A DNA stretch of 64,000 nt, taken from positions 372,001-436,000 of the forward strand of contig NZ_QFOB01000004.1 in the NCBI RefSeq assembly GCF_003248515.1, read 5' to 3'. Source of the DNA: Sphingomonas sp. Its GTDB lineage: Bacteria > Pseudomonadota > Alphaproteobacteria > Sphingomonadales > Sphingomonadaceae. The position numbers were made by a program, and so were the translations under genes. Below are positions 55,259-63,111 of this stretch, in pieces; the first letter of the stretch is position 1; every line of letters begins with the position of its first letter. Below the pieces are notes generated by a model. The model was not told the origin of the DNA. It made no database searches and saw only the letters and a program-made list of their open reading frames with translations.

Positions 55259-57691
55259 TCAGAATGAGGCGTCGACGCCGAGACGGACAGTGCGCGGCCG
55301 CAGCGGCGTGATCTGGCTGTGCCCGATCGCGAAGGGGGTGCCGAGCGCGAACCGGTTGCCTACGGCGTCGGTCAGGTTGGTGGCGCCCAGCGTCACGCCC
55401 CAGCCGGCCCTGCCGACACGCAGCGCCAGCGCCGTATCCAGATAATCGCCCTGCGCCTCGCCGAGGATCGGCCCGATGCCGAGACGCGAACGGCCGACAT
55501 AGCGGGCCCAGCCGTTCAGACGGAGCGTGAAGCCGTCGCCCATCGCCCGCTGATAATCGAGGCCCACCCTCGCCGCATAACGCGCGACATTCGGCACGCG
55601 GCTCATGCGGACGAGAGCGATCCGCGCCACTTCGGGTGCCGGTTCGGCGACCCGGCTGTCATTGTAGGTGACGCCCAGATCCAGCCGCAGGCCGGAGATC
55701 GGCTTCCAGCCCGCCGCAAGGCTCGCCGTCCAGATGCGGCCGTCGCCGATGTTGGCGGTGCTCGGCAGCCCGCTGGAATCGATGAAGTCGGCCTGGATAT
55801 CGTCCCAACGGCTATGGGAAAGGCTGGCCGCGAGATCGATCCGGTCTCGGCCGGGCTCGCCGAAACGGAGCCCGCTTTCGAGGGTCGAAACCCGGTCTCC
55901 CCGGAAGCGGCGGACGAAATCGCCCTCGATCGCGAGTCCCCCGGGCCGAAACCCCTGCTGAAAGCGCGTGAAGAGGCTCAGCTTCGGAAGGATGGCCGCC
56001 ACGATCGATCCCGAAGGCAGCAGGCGGGTGGTGGTGCGATCGGCGATCAGTTGCGCCCGGGCTAACTCCGCGACGGCGCTGGACAGAGGCGATACGTCTT
56101 CGGCCGCGCCCGAGAGCCGGGCATGGCTGAGCCGTCCGCCACCTGTGATGGTGAGGCCCCGGACGGGGGCGATGCTCGCCTCTCCGTAGAGCGTATATTC
56201 GTCGGTCCGGTTGACGATGCCGGTGGCGGGAAGCAGCGAGGAATCCAGCCCCATCGCGCGCTTGAGCCGGGTTCGGTTCGCGGTGAAGCTGGTGCCGATC
56301 AGCCAGCCATAGCCATCGGCCGTCGGCCGCCACAGCCTGCTTTCGCTGGCAATCAGGCGCGTGCTGTTGCGCTGGACGAAAACGCGGGGCTCGCCGCGCG
56401 ACAGGACGACGCCGGCCGCCAGCGGCTCCGCATCGACACCCGTCCCGGGCACCACCGATCCGCTCGGCACGCCCGCATCGTAGCGTTCGCGCAGGTGCTG
56501 GCCGATCGCGCCGCTGGACGAACGGAAGCGGATCCCGCCCCAGTCCTTGGCGATGACGAGCTGCCCCAGCACATAGGAAGCGGAAAAACCCTGAGCGATC
56601 GCGCTGGAGCGGGTGAGCGGCGGCCCATCCCGATCGGCATATTGGCTATCGTCCCCATGGGTGCGCTGGCCGATCGCGCCGATGTCGATCGTCCAGCCGC
56701 TCCCGGCATCGACGCGCAGGGTCGCGCGGCCCCCGGCCGTCCGCGTGCGATTGATGTCCTTTTCGCCTCGCAGGGGATTGTCGATAAAGCCGCCCTCGCT
56801 GACGCCATAGCCCACCACGCGCAGCGCCGCTCTGTCCCCCGCCACCGGCAGGTTCAGTATGGCCGAAAGATCGCCGCCCGGATCGCCGTGCGCGGTCGCG
56901 CTCACGCCGCCAGCGACCGAGCCCTGGAATTGCCCCAGCACCGGCGCGTTCGGCGCCAGCCGGATGATGCCGCCGAGCGAACCGGCGCCGTAAAGCGTGC
57001 CCTGCGGGCCTTCGAGCACCTCGACGGACGCCATGTCGTACAGGCGCAGATCGGGATCGGGCGCATTATAGGTAAGCCGGAGATCGCCAAGATACTGGCC
57101 GACCGTCGACTGGGTCGGCCCGGTGAAGCTGGAATCGGCGATCCCGCGGATGAAGAGCTTGTTGCGCCCCGCGCCCAGATGGGTCGACGAAACGCTGGCC
57201 AGCCGGGACAGGATCGCATCGGTTCCGCCGGCGCCGCCGAAGGCCAGATCGATGCCGTCGATCAGCGATGCCTGGCCCGGCAGATCGCGCAACCGGACGT
57301 CACGCTTGCTGGCGGTGACGATGATCTCGGATGGCGCGGCGATCTGCGAAGGCGGCGGGGTTTGCCCCGCCGGACGGATGGCGGGCTGCCCCGTCCGCGC
57401 CGGCTTGGCGAGCAGGCGCCAGCCGCCGGGGCCTGCCGGGCGAAGCTCCGCGCCAGCCGCCTTGGCCATCCGATCGAGAGCCTTGCGGGCGGTCATGCGG
57501 CCGCGAATGGCGGGGACCTTTCGCTCCCACAATTCCGTGCCTTCCACGCTGACGCTGGTGCGGGTCGCGCGGCCGAGCGCGCGCACGGCATCGCCCAGCT
57601 TTCCAGCCGGAAGATCGAGCGTGGGCTCCGCCGCCAGTGCCGGCCCGGAGGCCAGCAGCAGGGGCGCGAACAGGCAGTGCGCAATTTTCAC
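55259..57691 (-). CDS. TonB-dependent transducer with STN domain (FecA-type)
   Basis: The 810-residue receptor has a signal peptide (to about residue 21). An STN secretin/TonB short N-terminal domain occupies 24-95 (LDLPAGKLGDAVRALGRATR and VPAIRGRMTARKALDRM). The plug has EIIVTASKRDVRLRDLPGQ and VEVLEGPQGTLYGAGSLGG, and the barrel ends in VRLGVDASF. The STN domain and the upstream FecR and FecI genes make it a surface-signalling receptor that reports ligand binding to the anti-sigma protein. Its ATG overlaps the FecR stop by four bases. The ligand is probably a siderophore or sugar; iron is not proven. Confidence 0.92.
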   Translation of the reverse strand: MKIAHCLFAPLLLASGPALAAEPTLDLPAGKLGDAVRALGRATRTSVSVEGTELWERKVPAIRGRMTARKALDRMAKAAGAELRPAGPGGWRLLAKPARTGQPAIRPAGQTPPPSQIAAPSEIIVTASKRDVRLRDLPGQASLIDGIDLAFGGAGGTDAILSRLASVSSTHLGAGRNKLFIRGIADSSFTGPTQSTVGQYLGDLRLTYNAPDPDLRLYDMASVEVLEGPQGTLYGAGSLGGIIRLAPNAPVLGQFQGSVAGGVSATAHGDPGGDLSAILNLPVAGDRAALRVVGYGVSEGGFIDNPLRGEKDINRTRTAGGRATLRVDAGSGWTIDIGAIGQRTHGDDSQYADRDGPPLTRSSAIAQGFSASYVLGQLVIAKDWGGIRFRSSSGAIGQHLRERYDAGVPSGSVVPGTGVDAEPLAAGVVLSRGEPRVFVQRNSTRLIASESRLWRPTADGYGWLIGTSFTANRTRLKRAMGLDSSLLPATGIVNRTDEYTLYGEASIAPVRGLTITGGGRLSHARLSGAAEDVSPLSSAVAELARAQLIADRTTTRLLPSGSIVAAILPKLSLFTRFQQGFRPGGLAIEGDFVRRFRGDRVSTLESGLRFGEPGRDRIDLAASLSHSRWDDIQADFIDSSGLPSTANIGDGRIWTASLAAGWKPISGLRLDLGVTYNDSRVAEPAPEVARIALVRMSRVPNVARYAARVGLDYQRAMGDGFTLRLNGWARYVGRSRLGIGPILGEAQGDYLDTALALRVGRAGWGVTLGATNLTDAVGNRFALGTPFAIGHSQITPLRPRTVRLGVDASF

Positions 57692-58611
57692 GGGAGTGGC
57701 GTGATCTCCCAGCCGTCACCGTTGCGCCGGATCCGGACATTGAGCAGCGGCCCCAGCCGGGCAGGATCATCGCGCACCACATCAAGCGAGATCGTTCCCC
57801 GGAAAGACCGGGTCGCTATGGCGGGGGCAACCGCGATCCTGTGGCCCAGCGCACGCGAGAGATCCGCGGATACCTGCTCCAGCGGGGCGCCGTCATAGTC
57901 GAGCGTGCCCTGCCGCCAGCCGCCGACGCTTTCCGGGGAGACCTCCGCGAGACGGATCGAGCGCCCGTTGGAGAGCAGCCCCTGGCCGGCTTCGAGGCGG
58001 ACCTTCTCGCCCGAAGGATTGAACAGCACGGCCCCTTCGGCGACCCCCACCCGGATGCCGGCACCGTCGCGGGCCACGTCAAACGCCGTCCCGACGTCGA
58101 GAAGCTCATCCTCGCCGGCCTTCACCCGGAAAGGCCGGTCGGCATCATGGCGCACCATGAAATAGGCCTCACCACGCTCCAGCGTGGCGATCCGGGAATC
58201 ACGATGGTCCAGAATGACGCGGCTCCCGCCGTTGAGCGCGATGCTGGTGCCATCCGCCAGTGCCACCGTACGCGTCTCGCCTGGCGCCGTCTCGATCCCA
58301 TAAGGATCGGCCCGGTTCTGCAAAACGCCATAGCCCGCGATCGCCGCGACGGAGGCAGCGAAAGCGCCGGAGATCCACAGGCCACGCCGCGAAGACGCCC
58401 TTGGCGCAATCGCGGGCATCCCCTGCGCCGGGGCGGGAACCAGCGTGGCGAGGTCAGCGGCGTCGGCTTCCAGCGCATGATAGCGCTCGGCATGGCGCGG
58501 ATCCGCCTCCAGCCAGGCGGTGAAGCCATCCCAGTCCTCGAACGCCGGATCGCCCAGCCGCACGATCCAGTCGAGCGCGGCCGCATCGACCATGTCTGAA
58601 TCACGCGTCAT
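57688..58611 (-). CDS. FecR-family anti-sigma factor
   Basis: The 307-residue inner-membrane regulator has a cytoplasmic N-terminal domain (ALDWIVRLGDPAFEDWDGFTAWL and DPRHAERY, about residues 12-45). One membrane segment lies near 72-90. The periplasmic FecR domain has ETAPGETRTVALADGTSIALN near 105 and RGEAYFMV near 145. A C-terminal domain would contact the STN domain of the receptor. The start at 58611 overlaps the sigma factor stop by 11 bases. It holds the sigma factor inactive until the transducer signals. Confidence 0.92.
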   Translation of the reverse strand: MTRDSDMVDAAALDWIVRLGDPAFEDWDGFTAWLEADPRHAERYHALEADAADLATLVPAPAQGMPAIAPRASSRRGLWISGAFAASVAAIAGYGVLQNRADPYGIETAPGETRTVALADGTSIALNGGSRVILDHRDSRIATLERGEAYFMVRHDADRPFRVKAGEDELLDVGTAFDVARDGAGIRVGVAEGAVLFNPSGEKVRLEAGQGLLSNGRSIRLAEVSPESVGGWRQGTLDYDGAPLEQVSADLSRALGHRIAVAPAIATRSFRGTISLDVVRDDPARLGPLLNVRIRRNGDGWEITPLP

Positions 58612-59116
58612 CGATGCGCCTCCGGGCTTCGAGAAGCGCCCCATATGCGACGCGCAGATCGCTCTCCACCGTACTGATGCTGATGTTCATCTCCGCCGCG
58701 ATATCGCGCTGGCCGATCCCGTCGATCCTGTGGCGCCGGAAGATCGCAGCCGCCCGCCCGGGAATATTGTCCAGCGCCGCCTGCGCGACACCCAGCGCCT
58801 CGCGCGCGATGAGCGTCCGCTCGCCCGAGGGTTCGTCCGACTTGCCGGGAAAGGTGGTGCCGAACGCCTCGTTCCAGTCCCTCTCGCGCACACTGGCCTG
58901 ACGAAGCGAGCGATGCCGGTCGACCATCAGATTGTTGGCTGCGCGAAAAAGATACGAGAGCGGCGCGCCGATCGGCCCCGGCGGTGTGGCCGAAACCTTG
59001 ATCCACAGTTCCTGCAGCAGATCCTCCGCCGCCTCTCCCGCGCCATGCGCGAAAAGGAAGCGCAACAATCTCGCGCGATTCTCCAGAAATACGGCCTCGA
59101 GGCCGGCTTTGGTCAT
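58601..59116 (-). CDS. ECF sigma factor (FecI-type)
   Basis: The 171-residue sigma factor has region 2 (AEDLLQELWIKV and SYLFRAANNLMVDRHR, about residues 29-68) and region 4 (QAALDNIPGRAAAIFRRHRIDGI and IAAEMNISISTVESDL, about 110-155). It would direct RNA polymerase to the promoter of this operon and perhaps others. It is followed directly by its FecR anti-sigma gene and the STN-type TonB receptor. The 195-bp gap upstream has no clear standard promoter. Confidence 0.93.
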   Translation of the reverse strand: MTKAGLEAVFLENRARLLRFLFAHGAGEAAEDLLQELWIKVSATPPGPIGAPLSYLFRAANNLMVDRHRSLRQASVRERDWNEAFGTTFPGKSDEPSGERTLIAREALGVAQAALDNIPGRAAAIFRRHRIDGIGQRDIAAEMNISISTVESDLRVAYGALLEARRRIDDA

Positions 59117-59311
59117 AATCGTCGATCACATCGGCCAAGTCGGGTCGCGCCGCTAGCCGGTACAGGCGCGAATTGCCACCCCCTGGAAGGAAGCCATGAC
59201 CCTGCCCTAGTCTGCACTCCCTCTGCGTCGGCGTTTCGCATGGCCCGATTTCCTTCCAACACGTTGCCAGGATCATCCCGACGCCGCCCGATATCTGCTG
59301 CATCGGCACGG

Positions 59312-60511
59312 TCACGCGTCCGTCGACCAGGTATATCGGGCCGACGCACCGTAATTCCACACCATGCCGGCCAGGATACCGGCAATCGCGGCCATCTCCC
59401 AGGGCAGCCCCATACCGAGTGCGGTGGTCGCAACCAGCACGTTGGCGATCGCGCCGATCGCGCAGACCAGCGCAAAGCTGGCCAGGCCGCCCAGCCATCC
59501 CCATCCCCGTCGACGGCGATCGGCATAGGTGAGGAGATTGTTCACCGCATAGTTGCCGATCATGGCGGCGCCGGTGGCCACGACTTCCGATATCCGGAAG
59601 CCCGCGCCCAGCAGCCTGAACAATAGCCCCAGCACGGCGAGGTGAACCAGCAGGCCCAGAGCCCCCACGCAGGCGAAGGAAAAGAGCCGCACGGGAATGA
59701 CATGGCCGAAAAGCCTGTCCGCCAGCATCATGCCATAGTCCCAGGTAACCCGCAGGGAGAGCTTGCTCTCGCCATGCCGTCGCGTGGAGAAGCGCAGCGG
59801 GAGTTCCCGTATGCGGAGTGATGGGCCGGCGGTAAGCACGATATCGAGCAGCACCTTGAAGCCGATCGCGGACAGTTCCGGAGCCCATCGATCGATCACC
59901 TCGCGACGCAGCGCGAAAAAGCCGCTCATGGGATCCGTCAGGTCCACCGCGGTCATCTTCGTGGCGAACCATGTCGCCAGGCGGCTGGCGGCGGCGCGCG
60001 ATCCCGCCCATTCGCCAAGCGATCCGCCGGCGACGTGGCGGCTGCCGATCACGAGATCGGTGTGGCCCGCCCGAAGCGTCGCCAGCATCGCCGCGAGCAG
60101 GGCCGGATCGTGCTGCAGATCGGCGTCCATCACCGCGAGAAAAGGCGCGCTGGAGGCAAGCATGCCTTCCACGCAGGCCGAGGACAGCCCGCGACGGCCG
60201 ACGCGGCGAATGACGCGCACACGCGGATCCCGGGCATGCAGGGTGCGGACATAATCCGCTGTGCGATCGGGGGAATCGTCGTCAACGACGATCACCTCCC
60301 ACTGCACGCCGGCCAGCGCCGCAGCGATACGCCCGATCAACGGGCCGACATTGGCGCGCTCGTTGAAGGTCGGCACCACGATGGAGAGTTCGATCGGCTC
60401 GGGGATAGCGGCCGCATAAGCGGGCGGCGCGACGTCACCTGGCGCCAGGCCCGCCCGGGAGCCACGGGAGACCGATCGTAAGAAGCCGAATTCGGCATGG
60501 AGTGCTGTCAT
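59312..60511 (-). CDS. Glycosyltransferase family 2 fused to a GtrA-like membrane domain
   Basis: This is a 399-residue protein. A GT2 domain of the dolichyl-phosphate-mannose-synthase type (about residues 40-265) has ELSIVVPTFNERANV, VVDDDSPD, MDADLQHDP, DPMSGFFALRR and RHGESKLS. It is followed by four hydrophobic segments of a GtrA-like domain (about 275-395). It should transfer a sugar from a nucleotide donor to a polyprenyl phosphate at the inner membrane for glycan or lipid modification. The ATG at 60511 gives the usual length; a much longer open frame upstream has no coding look. The gene stands alone, 195 bp from the sigma factor. Confidence 0.9.
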   Translation of the reverse strand: MTALHAEFGFLRSVSRGSRAGLAPGDVAPPAYAAAIPEPIELSIVVPTFNERANVGPLIGRIAAALAGVQWEVIVVDDDSPDRTADYVRTLHARDPRVRVIRRVGRRGLSSACVEGMLASSAPFLAVMDADLQHDPALLAAMLATLRAGHTDLVIGSRHVAGGSLGEWAGSRAAASRLATWFATKMTAVDLTDPMSGFFALRREVIDRWAPELSAIGFKVLLDIVLTAGPSLRIRELPLRFSTRRHGESKLSLRVTWDYGMMLADRLFGHVIPVRLFSFACVGALGLLVHLAVLGLLFRLLGAGFRISEVVATGAAMIGNYAVNNLLTYADRRRRGWGWLGGLASFALVCAIGAIANVLVATTALGMGLPWEMAAIAGILAGMVWNYGASARYTWSTDA

Positions 60512-60953
60512 GGGGTCCGGGATCCGAAATGCGTTCGATCCACATGACGGAGCGCATCGGCCGCAGCCTTGATCGACGGTGACGTGCTCCCCGGACGTCA
60601 CGCATTCGGTGAGGCTGTTCGTCGGATGGAGACGAGCGCTACGGCGAGACGGGTTCGCGGGGCATGGCGGACGGACCACAATGCCGTAGATCCGCACAGC
60701 AGCCTCGGTGGCATGGCAGCCGCCGAATTCACCACCCGCCCTCGCCAGGGGGCATGAGGACACGGAAGCTGACTTATCAGCGACCTGGAAACGGGGAGCA
60801 GGTCAGCTCTGGCGCGGGGGTTTTCGGGTTGTGGCGGCGAGGCCGGGGCATCCGCTGGGCGGGGGCAGCTGACGATCTGCAGTGCGGGCCCGTGCGATGG
60901 GCGCTTCGAGGAGTGTTTGGGGGGCGAGTGGGTGTCGCGCGGGAAGGAGGCAC
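60512..60953. other. Non-coding gap upstream of the glycosyltransferase gene
   Basis: About 440 bases contain no supported gene. Open frames here on the plus strand lack a ribosome site and give low-complexity Arg/Gly-rich peptides. The region should hold the promoter of the glycosyltransferase (minus), but no convincing -35/-10 pair stands out. Confidence 0.5.
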
Positions 60954-60983
60954 AAAAAAGCCGCCGCAGGCTGCCCTGGGCGG
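60954..60983 (-). terminator. Rho-independent terminator, probably native to the truncated tRNA gene
   Basis: Read on the minus strand, CCGCCCAGG (60983-60975) pairs with CCTGCGGCGG (60970-60961, one bulged C) around a four-base loop. A C and six Ts follow. It lies 18 bases after the tRNA 3' remnant, just where a tRNA terminator would be. Confidence 0.8.
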
Positions 60984-61001
60984 TTGTGGGATATTTGAAG
61001 T

Positions 61002-61016
61002 TGGTTGCGGGGACAG
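61002..61016 (-). other. 3' end of a tRNA gene (probably initiator tRNA) at an integration junction
   Basis: On the minus strand the 15 bases read CTGTCCCCGCAACCA. This is the end of a T-stem (CTGT), a seven-base acceptor strand CCCCGCA, discriminator A and encoded CCA. The A at position 72 fits the unpaired first base pair of initiator tRNA. A terminator follows at tRNA-like distance. Upstream on the minus strand (61017 onward) there is no T-loop, anticodon arm or D arm. The tRNA is therefore cut at this point, as at the att site of an element that uses the tRNA 3' end. Confidence 0.65.
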
Positions 61017-61458
61017 AAACCGTTTACTGTCGACCCATGCCTTAGGAGCTTGTTTTATTGCGAATTTTTTGTGCTCGCGCGGCTAGACACCCCCAATAGT
61101 ACCCCAAGTGGGGCGGCTTGCGGTGAAACGCCCTCCGGGTCAGCTAAAAAGCCGGGGTACGCATCAAAGAACGCGCCGATCGTAACCATAGCCCCTCTTT
61201 AGGCCTGCAAAGACTGTCGAAGAAGCTGCCCCGTCACGGCAGACGGCGGGCATCCGCGATCCAACAGCCGCTGCCCAATCGCAGACGTGTGTTTATGCAG
61301 CGAGCACCAGAGCCCGGCGGCACAGATAAGCAAGCTGGATGGCGAGAATTGGGACTTATCCGCCAGGCAGCTTTGGAGCTGCAAAGCATCAGAGCTGCCC
61401 GACGGCTCTGCTGCTGCATCTCGGTGGCGATTAAAGTGCGAGCGGCTGAACAGCCTAG
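61017..61458. other. Non-coding edge of a putative integrated element
   Basis: The 442 bases between the tRNA remnant and the DsrE-like gene look less GC-rich than the surroundings and encode nothing convincing. Two short related runs, ACACCCCCAAT and GTACCCCAAGT (near 61085-61108), resemble the arm-type repeats found near att sites. A 44-codon minus-strand frame (61055-61189) with AGAGG before its ATG is noted but unsupported by homology. No integrase gene is visible here. Confidence 0.5.
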
Positions 61459-61974
61459 TCAATCCGGCTGGTAGCCATAGCCTTTCGCCTGCAACGTGGC
61501 GATCGTCGTGATCGCCGATACATCGAGGTGCACGCCGGGCAACAAGTCCGTCGCCGCGATGCCGTGCGCGCTCGCCGCCTGACTGCAAACTGCTACCCGA
61601 ACACCGGCGGAGGTTAACTCACCGATAAGCGCCGCGTCGATGGGTTGCGATGCTCCGCCATCGGGCTTGCGAACGATCGCAGTTGCAGGTCCGGATATAA
61701 TCGCCACGACATGAATATTGTCTCGGCCGACGCCATAGTGCGTGAGCAGGTTCACGAAACGGGCGACGCGCTCAAGCGAGGGGTTCGCTTGATCTCGTTT
61801 CGGCGCAGCTTTCGTCACGCCGAAAACGACCCGATATTCGATCTTCGAATCGGGACGCTCCTGCGCACCGGGCACATCAACGATCTTGCCAAAGTGCGGG
61901 ACCGCCAAAGCGGACTGGGCAATGGTCGGACCCGATAGCCCGATCATGGTCATCGCCGTCAAAATCTTCCGCAC
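61459..61974 (-). CDS. Periplasmic DsrE/DsrF-like family protein
   Basis: The 171-residue protein has a signal peptide (to about residue 20). A DsrE-like alpha/beta domain follows: YRVVFGVTK, RVARFVNLLTHYGV, VVAIISGPATAIV, then GVRVAVCSQAASAHG with Cys at about 129 and LHLDVSAITTIATLQAKGYGYQ-type closing helices. Related proteins handle sulfur or occur beside respiratory genes. It is the last gene after cytochrome bd on the minus strand, ten bases past the DUF2474 gene, so it is probably co-transcribed. Its exact role is unknown. Confidence 0.82.
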   Translation of the reverse strand: MRKILTAMTMIGLSGPTIAQSALAVPHFGKIVDVPGAQERPDSKIEYRVVFGVTKAAPKRDQANPSLERVARFVNLLTHYGVGRDNIHVVAIISGPATAIVRKPDGGASQPIDAALIGELTSAGVRVAVCSQAASAHGIAATDLLPGVHLDVSAITTIATLQAKGYGYQPD

Positions 61975-61984
61975 ACCATTCTCC

Positions 61985-62098
61985 TCACCGCAACCAGAAC
62001 CGGATTATGGATGCGACGATGCCGAGCGCCAGGACGCTCGCCGTCCAGATGCCGATCATCCACAAAAGGCGGTGCCAGAAGGGGCGCTCGGCTTCCAT
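61985..62098 (-). CDS. DUF2474/CydX-like small subunit of cytochrome bd oxidase
   Basis: This 37-residue single-span membrane peptide starts with FWHRLLWM and then one hydrophobic helix (about residues 11-32) ending in FWLR. Its ATG overlaps the cydB stop by one base (TGATG). Position, length and sequence type match the small DUF2474 proteins that accompany cyanide-insensitive-type cytochrome bd oxidases and probably stabilise the complex. Confidence 0.85.
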   Translation of the reverse strand: MEAERPFWHRLLWMIGIWTASVLALGIVASIIRFWLR

Positions 62099-63111
62099 CA
62101 ATGATATCCGTGGGTGCCGACTTTGCCGCGAAACACCCAGTAGGCCCAGCCGGTGTAAGCGAGAATGACCGGCACGATGATGACGGCGCCGGCCAGCATG
62201 AAGAGCTGGCTCTGCGGGGGAGCGGCGGCATCCCAGATCGTCACCGAGCGTGGCACCACGTAGGGATAGATGCTGATCCCGAGGCCGACGAAGCCGAGAA
62301 GGAAGATCGCCAGCGCCAGCAGGAAGGGCAGCCGTTCGGCACCACGACGAAGGCTGATGAAGAAGGCAATAGCCACGATCAGCGTCATCAGCGGCACCTG
62401 CGCGGTCAGCAGCACGCCCGGCATGGTGAACCAGCGGTGCCAATAGTCGTATGCGAGAAATGGCGTCGCTGCGCTTACGGCTCCCAGCGCCAGCAGCGTC
62501 GCCATGCCGGACCATAACGTGAGGCGCCGAGCATGAGTTTGCGCGGAGCCTTCGGTCTTCCACACCAGCCAGGTCGCTCCGAGCAGGGCATAGCCGATTA
62601 CCACCGAGACGCCGGTGAGCAGGCTGAACGGGCTCAACCAGTCGAGCCAGCCACCGGCATAGGCGTCGGCCTCGACATGAATGCCCTGCAGGATCGCGCC
62701 GAGGACGATCCCTTGCGAAAGCGCAGCGACGAGCGAGCCGAGCATGAACGCGAAATCCCACAGCGGTCGATGACCAGGATCGCGCCAGCGAAACTCGAAC
62801 GCGACGCCCCGGAAGACGAGGCCCAGCAACATCGCGATGATCAGCGGATAGGTCGCCGGCAGGATGATCGCATAAGCCAGCGGGAAAGCGGCGAGCAGCC
62901 CGCCGCCGCCCATCACCAGCCATGTCTCGTTGCCGTCCCACACGGGCGCGATCGCGTTCATCGCCTGATCGCGCTCGTCGCCGACAGCGAAACTCGGGAA
63001 CAGGATGCCAATACCCAGGTCGAAGCCGTCCATCACGACATAGGCGAACACCGCAAAGCCGATGATGCACGCCCAGACGATGGTAAGATCGAAATGCCCC
63101 ATCATCGTCAC
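62098..63111 (-). CDS. cydB: Cytochrome bd ubiquinol oxidase subunit II
   Basis: This 337-residue inner-membrane protein has about eight membrane segments and the CydB hallmarks VVMDGFDLGIGIL (about residues 25-37), APVWDGNETWLV (about 55) and GVAFEFRWR (about 101). With CydA it oxidises quinol and reduces oxygen to water with high affinity. It overlaps cydA by four bases and the small subunit by one. The set resembles the cyanide-insensitive oxidase type. Confidence 0.95.
   Translation of the reverse strand: MTMMGHFDLTIVWACIIGFAVFAYVVMDGFDLGIGILFPSFAVGDERDQAMNAIAPVWDGNETWLVMGGGGLLAAFPLAYAIILPATYPLIIAMLLGLVFRGVAFEFRWRDPGHRPLWDFAFMLGSLVAALSQGIVLGAILQGIHVEADAYAGGWLDWLSPFSLLTGVSVVIGYALLGATWLVWKTEGSAQTHARRLTLWSGMATLLALGAVSAATPFLAYDYWHRWFTMPGVLLTAQVPLMTLIVAIAFFISLRRGAERLPFLLALAIFLLGFVGLGISIYPYVVPRSVTIWDAAAPPQSQLFMLAGAVIIVPVILAYTGWAYWVFRGKVGTHGYH

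Noticed and set aside
59312..60763. A longer glycosyltransferase starting at 60763
   Set aside because: The extra 84 codons have an odd Cys/Arg-rich composition and no family similarity; the ATG at 60511 gives the usual length.
61002..61016. A complete tRNA gene at the CCA-ending segment
   Set aside because: Upstream of the 15 matching bases there is no T-loop, anticodon arm or D arm, so the gene is not complete here.
60664..61086. A 140-codon plus-strand frame in the gap after the glycosyltransferase
   Set aside because: It has no ribosome site and a biased Arg/Gly composition, and it runs across the terminator and the tRNA remnant, so it is not credible as a gene.
61055..61189. A 44-codon minus-strand frame with AGAGG before its ATG
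   Set aside because: The ribosome site is acceptable, but there is no signal, domain or known relative, and it lies in the non-coding edge of the putative element. It is kept only as a note.
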